From positions 1 to 38,133 of the forward strand of contig JAHYZZ010000024.1 in assembly GCA_019424135.1 (NCBI GenBank): a stretch of DNA of 38,133 nt, written 5' to 3'. Shown piece after piece: positions 7,880 through 14,539 of this stretch. The position numbers and the translations under genes are program-made. The notes under the pieces were generated by a model. That model had not been told where the DNA came from. It saw nothing but the letters and a program-made list of their open reading frames with translations, and did not search any database. Numbering within the stretch: the stretch's first letter is position 1; the number at the start of each line of letters is the position of its first letter. Source of the stretch: Lachnospiraceae bacterium. GTDB taxonomy: Bacteria > Bacillota > Clostridia > Lachnospirales > Lachnospiraceae.

Positions 7880-8632
7880 TTATTCCTGTTCCTTGCCTTT
7901 CCCCTCTTCTAAAATTCTATCAGCCAGCTTTCGTTCTTCCTTTGTAAGTTTTGCCTGTTCCAACAGATCCGGCCGGTTCTTCGCCGTACGGATCACCGAC
8001 TGCTCCCGTCGCCATTTTTCAATATTAGCATGATGTCCAGACAAAAGCACCTCTGGTACCTGTTTATCATGCCAAATCTCAGGTCTGGAATACTGGGGAT
8101 ATTCTAGCAGATAATCCTGAAAACTCTCAAACTCGGCAGACACGTCATTGTGGAGTACTCCCGGAACCAGTCGTGAAATAGCATCTACCATGATCATCGC
8201 CGGCAGTTCTCCACCCGTCACCACATAATCCCCGATAGAGACATAATCCGTTACGATCTCTTCCAGTACGCGCTCGTCAATTCCTTCATAATGTCCACAT
8301 AAAAATACCAGGTCATCTTCCCTGGCAAATTCTTCTGCCATTTGCTGATGAAAGGTTCTGCCCTGAGGGGAAAGATAAATCACTCTTGGCTTCTTTTTGA
8401 TCCTTTCTCTAAGCGCTTGGTAGCACTGATAAACCGGTTCTGCCTGCATCAGCATTCCCGCGCCTCCACCATATGGATAATCATCCACGCTCTGATGCTT
8501 ATTAAACGCATAGTCTCTGATATTTACCGCCTCAATATTCAATATGCCATTCTTTGAAGCCCTCCCGATGATGCTGGTGTTCAGTCCTTCCATCACCATC
8601 TCCGGGAACAAGGTCATTATATAAAAATTCAT
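7880..8632 (-). CDS. trmD: tRNA (guanine37-N1)-methyltransferase
   Basis: Methylates G37 next to the anticodon, preventing frameshifts. The 250-aa product shows the SPOUT knot motifs: YLSPQGRTF, LCGHYEGIDERV and SIGDYVVTGGELPAM, and the N-terminal MNFYIMTLFPEM. I start at ATG 8632, which has AGGAG 8 nt upstream; the in-frame sequence before it has no family similarity. It follows rimM by 11 nt. Its stop abuts the promoter of the thi operon. Confidence 0.97.
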   Translation of the reverse strand: MNFYIMTLFPEMVMEGLNTSIIGRASKNGILNIEAVNIRDYAFNKHQSVDDYPYGGGAGMLMQAEPVYQCYQALRERIKKKPRVIYLSPQGRTFHQQMAEEFAREDDLVFLCGHYEGIDERVLEEIVTDYVSIGDYVVTGGELPAMIMVDAISRLVPGVLHNDVSAEFESFQDYLLEYPQYSRPEIWHDKQVPEVLLSGHHANIEKWRREQSVIRTAKNRPDLLEQAKLTKEERKLADRILEEGKGKEQE

Positions 8633-8643
8633 CCTCTGCACTC

Positions 8644-9150
8644 CTATATCAATCCATCCATCAAATGTACGGTCATCTTTCCTGCCTCGACATCTACACA
8701 AAGAATACAGTCTTTGATGGCCGGGATCAGAACCTCTCCATAAGAAATGCTCTCTACCACATATACATCATTAGCTCCCGTCTCGATCACATCTTTCAAA
8801 ACACCGAATTTTTCTCCATCTTCTGTCTCCACCTCAAGGCCGATCATATCTGCAATATAGTACTCATCTTCCTCAAGGGGAACTGCATTCTCTCTGGAAA
8901 CCAGAAGGGAACACCGTCTGAATTTTTCTACCTCATTGATATCGTCGATTCCACGGAACTTCACGATTACAAACTGTTTAATAAACTTCACACCTTCGAT
9001 CTCCATGTGAAGCATCTCTTTTCCAGTATCTAGAACCACATCTTTTAGATTCCGGAATCTGGCTGCATCATCCGTCGTTGGAAACACTTTGACTTCTCCG
9101 CGAATCCCATGGGTCTGTGTGATGACCCCTACCTGCAGTAATTGTTCCAT
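8644..9150 (-). CDS. rimM: 16S rRNA processing protein RimM
   Basis: Assembly factor for the 30S head. Seen here: the start MEQLLQVGVITQTHGIRGEV, the middle IDDINEVEKFR and the PRC-barrel C-terminal domain with YYIADMIGLEV and EVLIPAIKDCI. 168 aa, normal length. I chose ATG 9150, preceded by GGAGA at 5-6 nt, over longer upstream in-frame starts that lack similarity. It lies after a strong hairpin that follows khpA, so it is probably expressed by read-through at a lower level than rpsP-khpA. Confidence 0.95.
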   Translation of the reverse strand: MEQLLQVGVITQTHGIRGEVKVFPTTDDAARFRNLKDVVLDTGKEMLHMEIEGVKFIKQFVIVKFRGIDDINEVEKFRRCSLLVSRENAVPLEEDEYYIADMIGLEVETEDGEKFGVLKDVIETGANDVYVVESISYGEVLIPAIKDCILCVDVEAGKMTVHLMDGLI

Positions 9151-9212
9151 ATTTCTCTCCATTTCACTTCGGCACGGAAGCACTCTTTGCTCTTTTTGGC
9201 CGGATATTTCGT

Positions 9213-9250
9213 AAAAAACAGGGCAGACGCCCCATTTGCGTGTCTGCCCT
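9213..9250 (-). terminator. Intra-operon terminator between khpA and rimM
   Basis: Minus strand AGGGCAGAC...GTCTGCCCT, 8-9 bp with an extra GC step, followed by six T. It is inside what is normally one operon (rpsP-khpA-rimM-trmD), and I see no clear promoter between it and rimM, so it probably tunes rather than abolishes downstream expression. Confidence 0.75.
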
Positions 9251-9274
9251 TCCTGAATGGGCTCTCCCATTCCA

Positions 9275-9505
9275 TTAATCCAAAATATCAACGATGACTT
9301 TTTTATCCTCTTTCGCAGCGGCCGCTTTCACGACTGAGCGGATTGCTTTGGCGATACGTCCTTGCTTTCCAATTACCTTTCCCATATCAGAATCGGCAAC
9401 CCGAACCTCCAGGACCGTCGTTTTCTTATCCTCCCGTTCCGTCACAACCACGCTGTCCGGATCATCCACCAATGCTTTTGCAATCACTTCCACCAATTCT
9501 TTCAT
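9275..9505 (-). CDS. khpA: KH-domain RNA-binding protein KhpA (YlqC)
   Basis: Small RNA-binding protein that in Gram-positives partners KhpB (Jag/EloR) in controlling cell elongation and small-RNA action. The 76-aa product is a single KH domain with the nucleic-acid loop GKVIGKQGRIAKAIR. Start ATG 9505 has GGAGG 8 nt upstream; a TTG five codons earlier overlaps that site and is rejected. Located between rpsP and rimM, its conserved place in Firmicutes. Confidence 0.93.
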   Translation of the reverse strand: MKELVEVIAKALVDDPDSVVVTEREDKKTTVLEVRVADSDMGKVIGKQGRIAKAIRSVVKAAAAKEDKKVIVDILD

Positions 9506-9528
9506 CGTGTGCACCTCCAAAGTATGCT

Positions 9529-9774
9529 TTATTTCTCAATACCTGCCACTTTGAAAATCTTGCTGACAGTCTCTGTCGGCTGTGCACCGTTTGCCAGCCA
9601 TTTCTTAGCTGCTTCCTCGTCTACTTTGATCGCACTTGGGTCACAGTTTGGATCATAGGTTCCAATTTCATCAATGAACTTTCCATCTCTTGGTGATCTG
9701 GAATCAGCCACGATGATTCTATAGAAAGGAGCCTTCTTCTGTCCCATTCTTCTTAATCTAATTTTTACTGCCAT
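9529..9774 (-). CDS. rpsP: 30S ribosomal protein S16
   Basis: Small-subunit assembly protein; 81 aa. Canonical sequence: MAVKIRLRRMGQKKAPFYRI, VADSRSPRDGKFIDEIGTYDP and the DEEAAKKWLANGAQPTETV region. GGAGG is 9 nt before ATG 9774. Follows ffh by 76 nt; this gap contains a short GCG-rich palindrome (about 9827-9845) but no clear promoter. Confidence 0.98.
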   Translation of the reverse strand: MAVKIRLRRMGQKKAPFYRIIVADSRSPRDGKFIDEIGTYDPNCDPSAIKVDEEAAKKWLANGAQPTETVSKIFKVAGIEK

Positions 9775-9850
9775 GTTTCATTACCTCCATCATTGTAAAT
9801 ATTTGATTTTTTGAAATATATATAACGCGTCATGCGCGATATACCGTATA

Positions 9851-11203
9851 TCAGAACGGAAGTCTGAACTTTCCTTTTCTTCCGCCTTTGCCTACCATTT
9901 TCATGAGCTTACGCATTTCGCCAAATTGCTTCACCATCCGGTTTACTTCACTGATATCAACTCCGGCACCTTTTGCAATCCTGTGCTTCCTTGACGGATT
10001 GAGAAGGTCTGGATCTCTCCTCTCCGCCGGTGTCATAGAATAGATCATGGCTTCCATTCTCGCCAAATTTTTCTCCGCCTGAGCGGTCTGTTCATCATCC
10101 AGATTTTTCATCTTCTTTCCGCCCATGGCTCCAAGGCCGGGCATCATGCTCATAATACTTCCCAGGCCCCCCATGTTTCGCATCTGCCTCATACTCTCCA
10201 GATAATCGTCAAAATCAAACTGAGCTTTCTTAAGCTTCTGAGTCATCTGCTTTGCTTTTTCCTCATCAATCTGAGCTTCTGCCTTCTCGATCAGTGTCAG
10301 CACGTCTCCCATGCCTAAGATTCTGGATGCCATGCGGTCTGGATAAAACTGTTCCAAATCCGAAAGCTTCTCGCCCATACCCACATAAAAGATAGGCCTT
10401 CCCGTCACCGCCTTAACTGACAGCGCTGCACCGCCTCTGGTATCACCATCCAGCTTTGTAATAATCACCCCGTCAATACCGATTTTTTCATGGAAGTCTT
10501 TCGCCACATTCACAGCGTCCTGACCAGTCATGGCGTCAATGACCAGGATGGTCTGATGCACTGTCACTGCCTCTTTGATCTCTCGCAACTCAGCCATCAT
10601 ATCTTCATCAATATGCAGACGTCCCGCCGTATCCAGAATAACGATATGATTTCCATTCTTTTTGGCATGCTCCAAAGCCGCCTTGGCAATATTGGCCGGC
10701 TTGTTGTTTTCTCCCATGGAGAACACTTCCACGCCTTGTTTTTCTCCATTGACCTGCAGCTGTTTGATCGCTGCCGGGCGGTAGACATCGCAAGCCACAA
10801 GAAGTGGTTTTTTCCCCTTCAGCTTATACTTTCCTGCAAGCTTGGCCGTTGTGGTCGTCTTACCAGCTCCCTGAAGACCGACCATCATAATCACTGTAAT
10901 GGCGCTACCTGGCTGAAGTGCGATCTCCGTCGTCTCAGAACCCATCAGCTTTACTAGTTCTTCATTGACAATCTTAATCACCATCTGTCCCGGATTCAGT
11001 CCATTCATCACGTCCTGTCCGATGGCCCGTTCCTGAACATTTTTAATAAAATCTTTGACTACCTTAAAGTTGACGTCTGCCGCAAGCAGTGCCCGCTTGA
11101 TCTCTTTGAGCGCCTCTTTTACATCTTCTTCTGTCAGCCTTCCTTTACTGCGCAGATTTTTAAATATATTCTGAAGTTTTTCTGTCAAACTGTCAAATGC
11201 CAT
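9851..11203 (-). CDS. ffh: Signal recognition particle GTPase
   Basis: Protein subunit of SRP, which binds signal sequences on nascent chains and delivers ribosomes to FtsY. The 450-aa protein has the N helical bundle (1-95), the G domain with GLQGAGKTTTTAK (109-), DVYRPAAIKQL, DTAGR and TKLDGDTRGGAALS, and the Met-rich M domain after about residue 300 (GSIMSMMPGLGAMGG). GAGGAG 7 nt before ATG 11203 lies within the last codons of ylxM, so the two are translationally linked. Confidence 0.98.
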   Translation of the reverse strand: MAFDSLTEKLQNIFKNLRSKGRLTEEDVKEALKEIKRALLAADVNFKVVKDFIKNVQERAIGQDVMNGLNPGQMVIKIVNEELVKLMGSETTEIALQPGSAITVIMMVGLQGAGKTTTTAKLAGKYKLKGKKPLLVACDVYRPAAIKQLQVNGEKQGVEVFSMGENNKPANIAKAALEHAKKNGNHIVILDTAGRLHIDEDMMAELREIKEAVTVHQTILVIDAMTGQDAVNVAKDFHEKIGIDGVIITKLDGDTRGGAALSVKAVTGRPIFYVGMGEKLSDLEQFYPDRMASRILGMGDVLTLIEKAEAQIDEEKAKQMTQKLKKAQFDFDDYLESMRQMRNMGGLGSIMSMMPGLGAMGGKKMKNLDDEQTAQAEKNLARMEAMIYSMTPAERRDPDLLNPSRKHRIAKGAGVDISEVNRMVKQFGEMRKLMKMVGKGGRKGKFRLPF

Positions 11204-11204
11204 T

Positions 11205-11549
11205 TTATAACTCCTCTATGATTTCATCGGATATCCTTCGAATCCTAGCAATCACATCCTCGGTATTATACTCCTGATAACCTTCCAGCAGCTCATCGAT
11301 CTGCCGCACCTTTTCCTTCACAGCCATAAAGCGCTTTACCAAATGCAGCTTCTCTTCATAGCCGGCAAGGGTCTGACTGCACCGTCGAATCAGATCATGG
11401 ACCCCCTGCCTGCTGATCCCGGCTTCTTTTGCAATCTCCCCAAGGGAAAGATCCTCCTGGATAAATTGCCCGTAAATTTCTTTCTGATGCTCTGTCAGCA
11501 ATTCTCCATAAAAATCAAAGAGTAATGCCTGCTCTAATATTTCATTCAC
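11205..11549 (-). CDS. ylxM: YlxM-family helix-turn-helix protein, SRP-associated
   Basis: About 114 aa, the conserved DNA/RNA-binding-type protein encoded directly before ffh in Firmicutes and reported to affect SRP activity. A sigma-70 region-4-like helix-turn-helix is visible (LSLGEIAKEAGISRQGVHDLI). I start at GTG 11549 (VNEILEQALLFDFYG), which has AGGTGAT 6 nt upstream; longer in-frame starts would lie in the promoter. It is the first gene of the ylxM-ffh-rpsP operon. Confidence 0.9.
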   Translation of the reverse strand: MNEILEQALLFDFYGELLTEHQKEIYGQFIQEDLSLGEIAKEAGISRQGVHDLIRRCSQTLAGYEEKLHLVKRFMAVKEKVRQIDELLEGYQEYNTEDVIARIRRISDEIIEEL

Positions 11550-11565
11550 TCTTATCACCTGTGCT

Positions 11566-11594
11566 ATCATACATGAAAAAAGAGCGGGTGTCAA
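11566..11594 (-). promoter_or_regulatory. Promoter of ylxM-ffh embedded in the upstream terminator
   Basis: Minus strand TTGACA (11589-11594), exactly 17 nt, TATGAT (11566-11571). The -35 hexamer is part of the descending arm of the hairpin that ends the protease gene. The predicted transcript begins about 10 nt before GTG 11549, leaving a very short leader that consists of little more than the ribosome site. Confidence 0.75.
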
Positions 11595-11621
11595 GTGTTT
11601 TTTCTTGACACCCGCTGCTTT
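11576..11621. terminator. Bidirectional terminator after the subtilase gene
   Basis: 13-bp perfect stem AGCGGGTGTCAAG (11583-11595) / 11604-11616, with TTTTTT on the minus side and GCTTTTT on the plus side. It starts at the stop codon of the protease gene (11622). Confidence 0.88.
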
Positions 11622-12506
11622 TTACCACATAAGAAAGGATTCCACATCCAGACATCTCCTCCCTATTCTCTTCTGTTCCAGCTCGCGACAGGTCTGTATT
11701 AATCTCAGTTTTATCTCTACATTCTGTGCATCCGGATATTTTGACAGATACAAGGCCACAGCTCCAGAGACCACGGGAGCCGCCATGGAAGTCCCGCTTT
11801 TCACGGTATAATATCCATATTTTCTGCCAAATCGACTACCACAGGACAAGATCTGATACCCCGGAGCCAAAAGATCTGGCTTCACCACACACTCCTTGGT
11901 AGGCCCCTGGCCGGAACAATCCCGGATCTTCATGTCTGTCTTAAGTGCTCCTACTGTGATGACTTTCCGGCTGGTCCCGGGAACTGCCACCGTTCCCTCT
12001 CCCGGCCCTTGATTTCCTGCGGATACGACGACTATAAGCCCTTCATTCCACATCTGTTCCACCGCTTCCACAAACTCCTGTTCTTTCTTAAGATCTAATC
12101 CAGTCTTTGCCCCCACAGAAAGGTTCACAATCCGGATTCCCATGCGTCTTCTATTCTCCAGCACCCACCTGATGCCTGACAGAATCGTCTCTACGTCCCC
12201 TTCCCCTTTCTGATCCAGCACTTTAACTGCCGCAACCTCTGCTCCCGGTGCGATCCCGCTTAAGATTCCTTTCGACATTCTCCCATCTCCAAGGAGGATT
12301 CCTGTCACGTGCGTTCCATGTCCGCTGTCGTCATATGGCTCCTTTCTATGCCCCGTCATATCTTGAAAACTGACCACCCTGCCTTCAAAATCCGGATGAG
12401 GAGCAAGCCCCGTGTCCAATACTGCTACAACCACGCCTCTTCCTCTTACTCTGTTTTCTAATGTGTCTTTACACCGGTAATGGATGATTTTTTTCACTCT
12501 GTCCAT
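11622..12506 (-). CDS. Subtilisin-family serine protease (S8), probably intracellular
   Basis: Serine peptidase of family S8. The catalytic triad is complete: Asp31 (VAVLDTG), His63 (SGHGTHVTG) and Ser240 (SGTSMAAPVVSG), with the oxyanion Asn165 (SAGNQGPG). 294 aa with no signal peptide, membrane segment or inhibitory propeptide: the catalytic domain starts about 20 residues in. This layout resembles the intracellular subtilisins, though those have a short N-terminal blocking segment that I cannot identify here. The ribosome site is modest (AAAGGG). It is transcribed toward ylxM but separated by a strong terminator. Substrate unknown; a role in sporulation or stationary phase is possible. Confidence 0.93.
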   Translation of the reverse strand: MDRVKKIIHYRCKDTLENRVRGRGVVVAVLDTGLAPHPDFEGRVVSFQDMTGHRKEPYDDSGHGTHVTGILLGDGRMSKGILSGIAPGAEVAAVKVLDQKGEGDVETILSGIRWVLENRRRMGIRIVNLSVGAKTGLDLKKEQEFVEAVEQMWNEGLIVVVSAGNQGPGEGTVAVPGTSRKVITVGALKTDMKIRDCSGQGPTKECVVKPDLLAPGYQILSCGSRFGRKYGYYTVKSGTSMAAPVVSGAVALYLSKYPDAQNVEIKLRLIQTCRELEQKRIGRRCLDVESFLMW

Positions 12507-12563
12507 AGATAAAAACCCTTTTTTTTCAGAATATTCGGAAAGAAATGGATCTGGAACCGCCTA

Positions 12564-12592
12564 TTGATTTCCAGGAAGATTTGTCGTAGTAT
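12564..12592 (+). promoter_or_regulatory. Probable promoter of the J-domain gene
   Basis: TTGATT (12564-12569), 17 nt, TAGTAT (12587-12592), about 42 nt before the start at 12635. Reasonable sigma-A match; divergent from the protease gene. Confidence 0.5.
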
Positions 12593-12634
12593 AAAATGAT
12601 GTAAGGGGATTATCTAAGGGGAGGATCGGATATC

Positions 12635-13267
12635 ATGGAAGACAAAAACTATTATGATATATTAGGTGTGTCAGTAAAAGCAACTGCAGAAGAAATCACT
12701 GCTGCCAAAAATGCTCTGGCAAAACAGTTTCATCCGGATGCCAATTTAAAAAACGGCATCGATACCACGGAAAAGATGCAGGAAATCCTGGAAGCTTACC
12801 ATGTACTTTCTGACACCGCTAAAAGGGCCGAATATGACCGTAAGATCACTGGCCGCCGTAGTGTCATGCAAACTTATGACCTGCGTAGATCCGCTGGCGA
12901 CAAGGAGACGCAAACCGGATTTGTCGTGTACTGGAAATCAGCCAATGATCTGTACGACATTATCGCAGAAAGCGACGTCTTGTTTAAGGAAAAACAACGC
13001 AGTGCCCGGCTGACCCAGCTTTCCATGGAAGCTATCAAGCATGTGCTTACTCTTCGCAGTGCACAAATTCCAGAACGCTACTGGCATCCGGATATCATGA
13101 ACTGGCTGTTGTTTACCTGGTATAAAAACAGAAACATCACTATCTCCTATCTGCTGACCCTGTATGATGACCATGTAAAAAAGAGCGTGTCCGCTTTGGA
13201 CAAGCTAAGACTTCAGAAGAAATCTTATCAGTTTCAGCATTCTGTAAAACGGCTGGTAAAATATTAA
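12635..13267 (+). CDS. J-domain protein with unknown C-terminal region
   Basis: The first 70 residues are a J domain, which recruits and stimulates a DnaK/Hsp70: YYDILGVS start, His33-Pro34-Asp35 and the helix ending in YHVLSDTAKRAEYDR. The remaining 140 residues have no Gly/Phe linker, zinc fingers or client-binding domains of DnaJ; they are helical and rich in Lys and aromatics (ERYWHPDIMNWLLFTWYKN). So it is a specialised J protein whose C-terminus probably picks the client. GGGAGG is 10 nt before ATG 12635. It stands alone, without dnaK or grpE. Confidence 0.88.
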   Translation: MEDKNYYDILGVSVKATAEEITAAKNALAKQFHPDANLKNGIDTTEKMQEILEAYHVLSDTAKRAEYDRKITGRRSVMQTYDLRRSAGDKETQTGFVVYWKSANDLYDIIAESDVLFKEKQRSARLTQLSMEAIKHVLTLRSAQIPERYWHPDIMNWLLFTWYKNRNITISYLLTLYDDHVKKSVSALDKLRLQKKSYQFQHSVKRLVKY

Positions 13268-13277
13268 AAAAGGAAAT

Positions 13278-13306
13278 TTCACACATCAAAGTCCTCCGCA
13301 TATTAT
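13278..13306 (+). promoter_or_regulatory. Promoter of the Cys-rich protein gene
   Basis: TTCACA (13278-13283), 17 nt, TATTAT (13301-13306) fits sigma-A. The same stretch also fits a mother-cell pattern: AC (13281-13282), 16 nt, CATATTATG (13299-13307), one base off the sigma-K -10 CATANNNTA. Which factor reads it cannot be settled by sequence. Confidence 0.5.
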
Positions 13307-13339
13307 GTACTGTAAACATCAATAACGGAGGATTTTAAC

Positions 13340-13576
13340 ATGAGTGATTTAAGTGCTACAAACTGTGGATGCGGCTGTGATTCTGGAATGGGAAGAGGCG
13401 GCTGTGGATTTGGCGACAACAGTTGTCTGTGGATCATCCTTCTTCTGTGTTGCTGCGGAGGTTTCGGCGGCAATAATGGATGTGGATGCGGCGACAACAG
13501 TTGTCTGTGGATCATCCTTCTCCTGTGCTGCTGCGGAGGTTTCGGCGGCAATAACGGATGCGGATGCGACTGCTGA
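13340..13576 (+). CDS. Cys/Gly-rich protein with a 26-residue tandem duplication
   Basis: 78 aa, 15-20% Cys and about 25% Gly. After a 24-residue leader comes a 26-residue unit twice (13412-13489 and 13490-13567): GDNSC, a hydrophobic core LWIILLLCCCGG, then FGGNNGCGC. The two copies differ at four bases, all silent. Proteins like this are annotated in Lachnospiraceae as chorion-class high-cysteine proteins after their composition only; true function is unknown. The hydrophobic cores could insert in membranes or pack in a cross-linked coat. GGAGG is 8 nt upstream, and a strong terminator follows. Not zinc-finger-like. Confidence 0.85.
   Translation: MSDLSATNCGCGCDSGMGRGGCGFGDNSCLWIILLLCCCGGFGGNNGCGCGDNSCLWIILLLCCCGGFGGNNGCGCDC
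13412..13567 (+). repeat. 78-bp tandem repeat, two copies, inside the Cys-rich gene
   Basis: Copies 13412-13489 and 13490-13567 are 74/78 identical. The differences are CTT/CTC, TGT/TGC, AAT/AAC and TGT/TGC: every one is a silent third-position T-to-C change, and all C are in the second copy. Confidence 0.95.
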
Positions 13577-13584
13577 TCCCTTAA

Positions 13585-13623
13585 TCAAAAAACGGCGGGG
13601 TAAAACATCCCGCCGTTTTTTAT
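13585..13623. terminator. Bidirectional terminator between convergent small genes
   Basis: AAAAAACGGCGGG / CCCGCCGTTTTTT, stem about 13 bp, with T-runs on both strands. It ends the Cys-rich gene on the plus strand and the 50-aa gene on the minus strand, whose stop codon is at 13623-13625. Confidence 0.9.
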
Positions 13624-13775
13624 TAACGTCCGTGCTGATATCTGTTCAGATGAGATTCATGCTTCTCCTTCGCTTTCTCTTTTTCTTCTTCTGCTACTTT
13701 GATTCTCTTTTTCAACATACAAGCTTCATCTATCTCATATACTTCATTTCCGTCGATGATCAAACGTCTTTCCAT
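13623..13775 (-). CDS. 50-aa charged protein, unknown function
   Basis: ATG 13775 with AAAGGAGGGG at about 8 nt, ends TAA at 13623-13625. The product begins MERRLIIDGNEVYEIDE, then a highly charged helix of Lys/Glu (KKRIKVAEEEKEKAKEKHE) and ends NRYQHGR. It looks like a short beta hairpin followed by a coiled-coil. A promoter (13834-13862) and a shared terminator complete the transcription unit. No family recognised. Confidence 0.8.
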   Translation of the reverse strand: MERRLIIDGNEVYEIDEACMLKKRIKVAEEEKEKAKEKHESHLNRYQHGR

Positions 13776-13833
13776 GGATGCCCCTCCTTTTAGATTCTTT
13801 TTTCATTAATATATGTTTCCACTTCTCATAATT

Positions 13834-13862
13834 CTTATACTTTCTTCATAATATAGTTACAA
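13834..13862 (-). promoter_or_regulatory. Promoter of the 50-aa gene
   Basis: Minus strand TTGTAA (13857-13862), 17 nt, TATAAG (13834-13839). It overlaps the region expected to hold the promoter of the plus-strand gene at 13883, where ATA (13828-13830) and CATAATAT (13847-13854) loosely resemble a sigma-E promoter. Confidence 0.5.
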
Positions 13863-13882
13863 CGTTACAGGAGGGAGTACTC

Positions 13883-14308
13883 ATGGAACCAAAATCCCCA
13901 AGACTTATGACGCCTTTTGACAGTCTGGTTACACCGCCGGATCTCTATACACTAAAACTTCTGCTTCCATACACCCCGCCCTCGGCCCAGCATTTTCTGG
14001 CGGTCTATATCAAATTTGCCGAACTTCGCCAGACAATAGAATCGTTCCGTGGATTTCCCTCTTCCTCCCATACTCCTGAGATCTTCAATGAACTAAAGCC
14101 CTACATGGGCCAGGAAGCACAGGATACTTTTGAACAGATGGAAGTCATGATGAATATGATGGAAATGATGCAGCATACAGACGCCGCTGATTTTATGCAG
14201 GATTTCATGAAAGGAGGATTTGATGAAAATGAACGAATGGATCGACCATCCGATGATGAAGGATATGGATCCGGTGAAACTGGAACTGATCCGCCGGGCT
14301 GCCAGTAA
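13883..14308 (+). CDS. Met-rich conserved hypothetical protein, overlapping the next gene
   Basis: Up to 141 aa. The N-terminal part (PRLMTPFDSL, LLLPYTPPSAQHFLAVYIKFAELRQTIE) is a proline-punctuated helical region; residues 82-110 are amphipathic and very Met-rich (EVMMNMMEMMQ, FMQDFMKGGF). The last 28 residues are polar and read across the start of the next gene in another frame, so the true functional end may be near residue 113. AGGAGGG is 7 nt before ATG 13883. I recall similar proteins in spore-forming Clostridia but no function. Possibly sporulation-linked; inference only. Confidence 0.75.
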   Translation: MEPKSPRLMTPFDSLVTPPDLYTLKLLLPYTPPSAQHFLAVYIKFAELRQTIESFRGFPSSSHTPEIFNELKPYMGQEAQDTFEQMEVMMNMMEMMQHTDAADFMQDFMKGGFDENERMDRPSDDEGYGSGETGTDPPGCQ

Positions 14309-14504
14309 AACAAAAGGGAAAAGCGGGAAGGCTCTGGCTCCCGTCATGATGACCCTGATCACCGGTGCAAGAAAGCAGGGTATCCATTTTACTCCAGATG
14401 AGATGTCCTTGATCGTCTCTATCCTGAAAGAAGGAAGTTCAAAAGAAGAGCAGGCTCAGATTGACCAGATGATCAAAATGATGCGTGGATTTATGAAGAA
14501 ATAA
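14223..14504 (+). CDS. Conserved hypothetical, partner of the Met-rich protein
   Basis: 93 aa. ATG 14223 is preceded by AAAGGAGG at 5 nt, and that ribosome site is inside the upstream coding region; the two genes overlap by 86 nt in different frames. The protein is basic and helical: DPVKLELIRRAASKTKGKSGKALAPVMMTLI, then FTPDEMSLIVSILKEG and a Met-rich tail. Close coupling suggests the two products act together. No function known to me. Confidence 0.78.
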   Translation: MKMNEWIDHPMMKDMDPVKLELIRRAASKTKGKSGKALAPVMMTLITGARKQGIHFTPDEMSLIVSILKEGSSKEEQAQIDQMIKMMRGFMKK

Positions 14505-14539
14505 AAGAAGTGGGGATCCCTTAGATTCCCACTTCTTTT
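14503..14539. terminator. Shared terminator overlapping the thioesterase stop codon
   Basis: AAAAGAAGTGGG (14503-14514) pairs with 14528-14539. One arm spans the end of the plus-strand gene, the other consists of the last codons of the minus-strand thioesterase (stop at 14521-14523). T/A flanks allow function in both directions. Confidence 0.82.

Noticed and set aside
13284..13333. Anti-ribosome-site hairpin (TCCTCCG...CGGAGGA) before the Cys-rich gene
   Set aside because: The TCCTCCG arm lies in the promoter spacer, upstream of the predicted start site, so it should not be in the RNA.
13303..13588. Proline-rich or Ala/Thr-rich minus-strand proteins with repeats
   Set aside because: They are antisense readings of the duplicated Cys-rich gene; repeats come from the DNA duplication.
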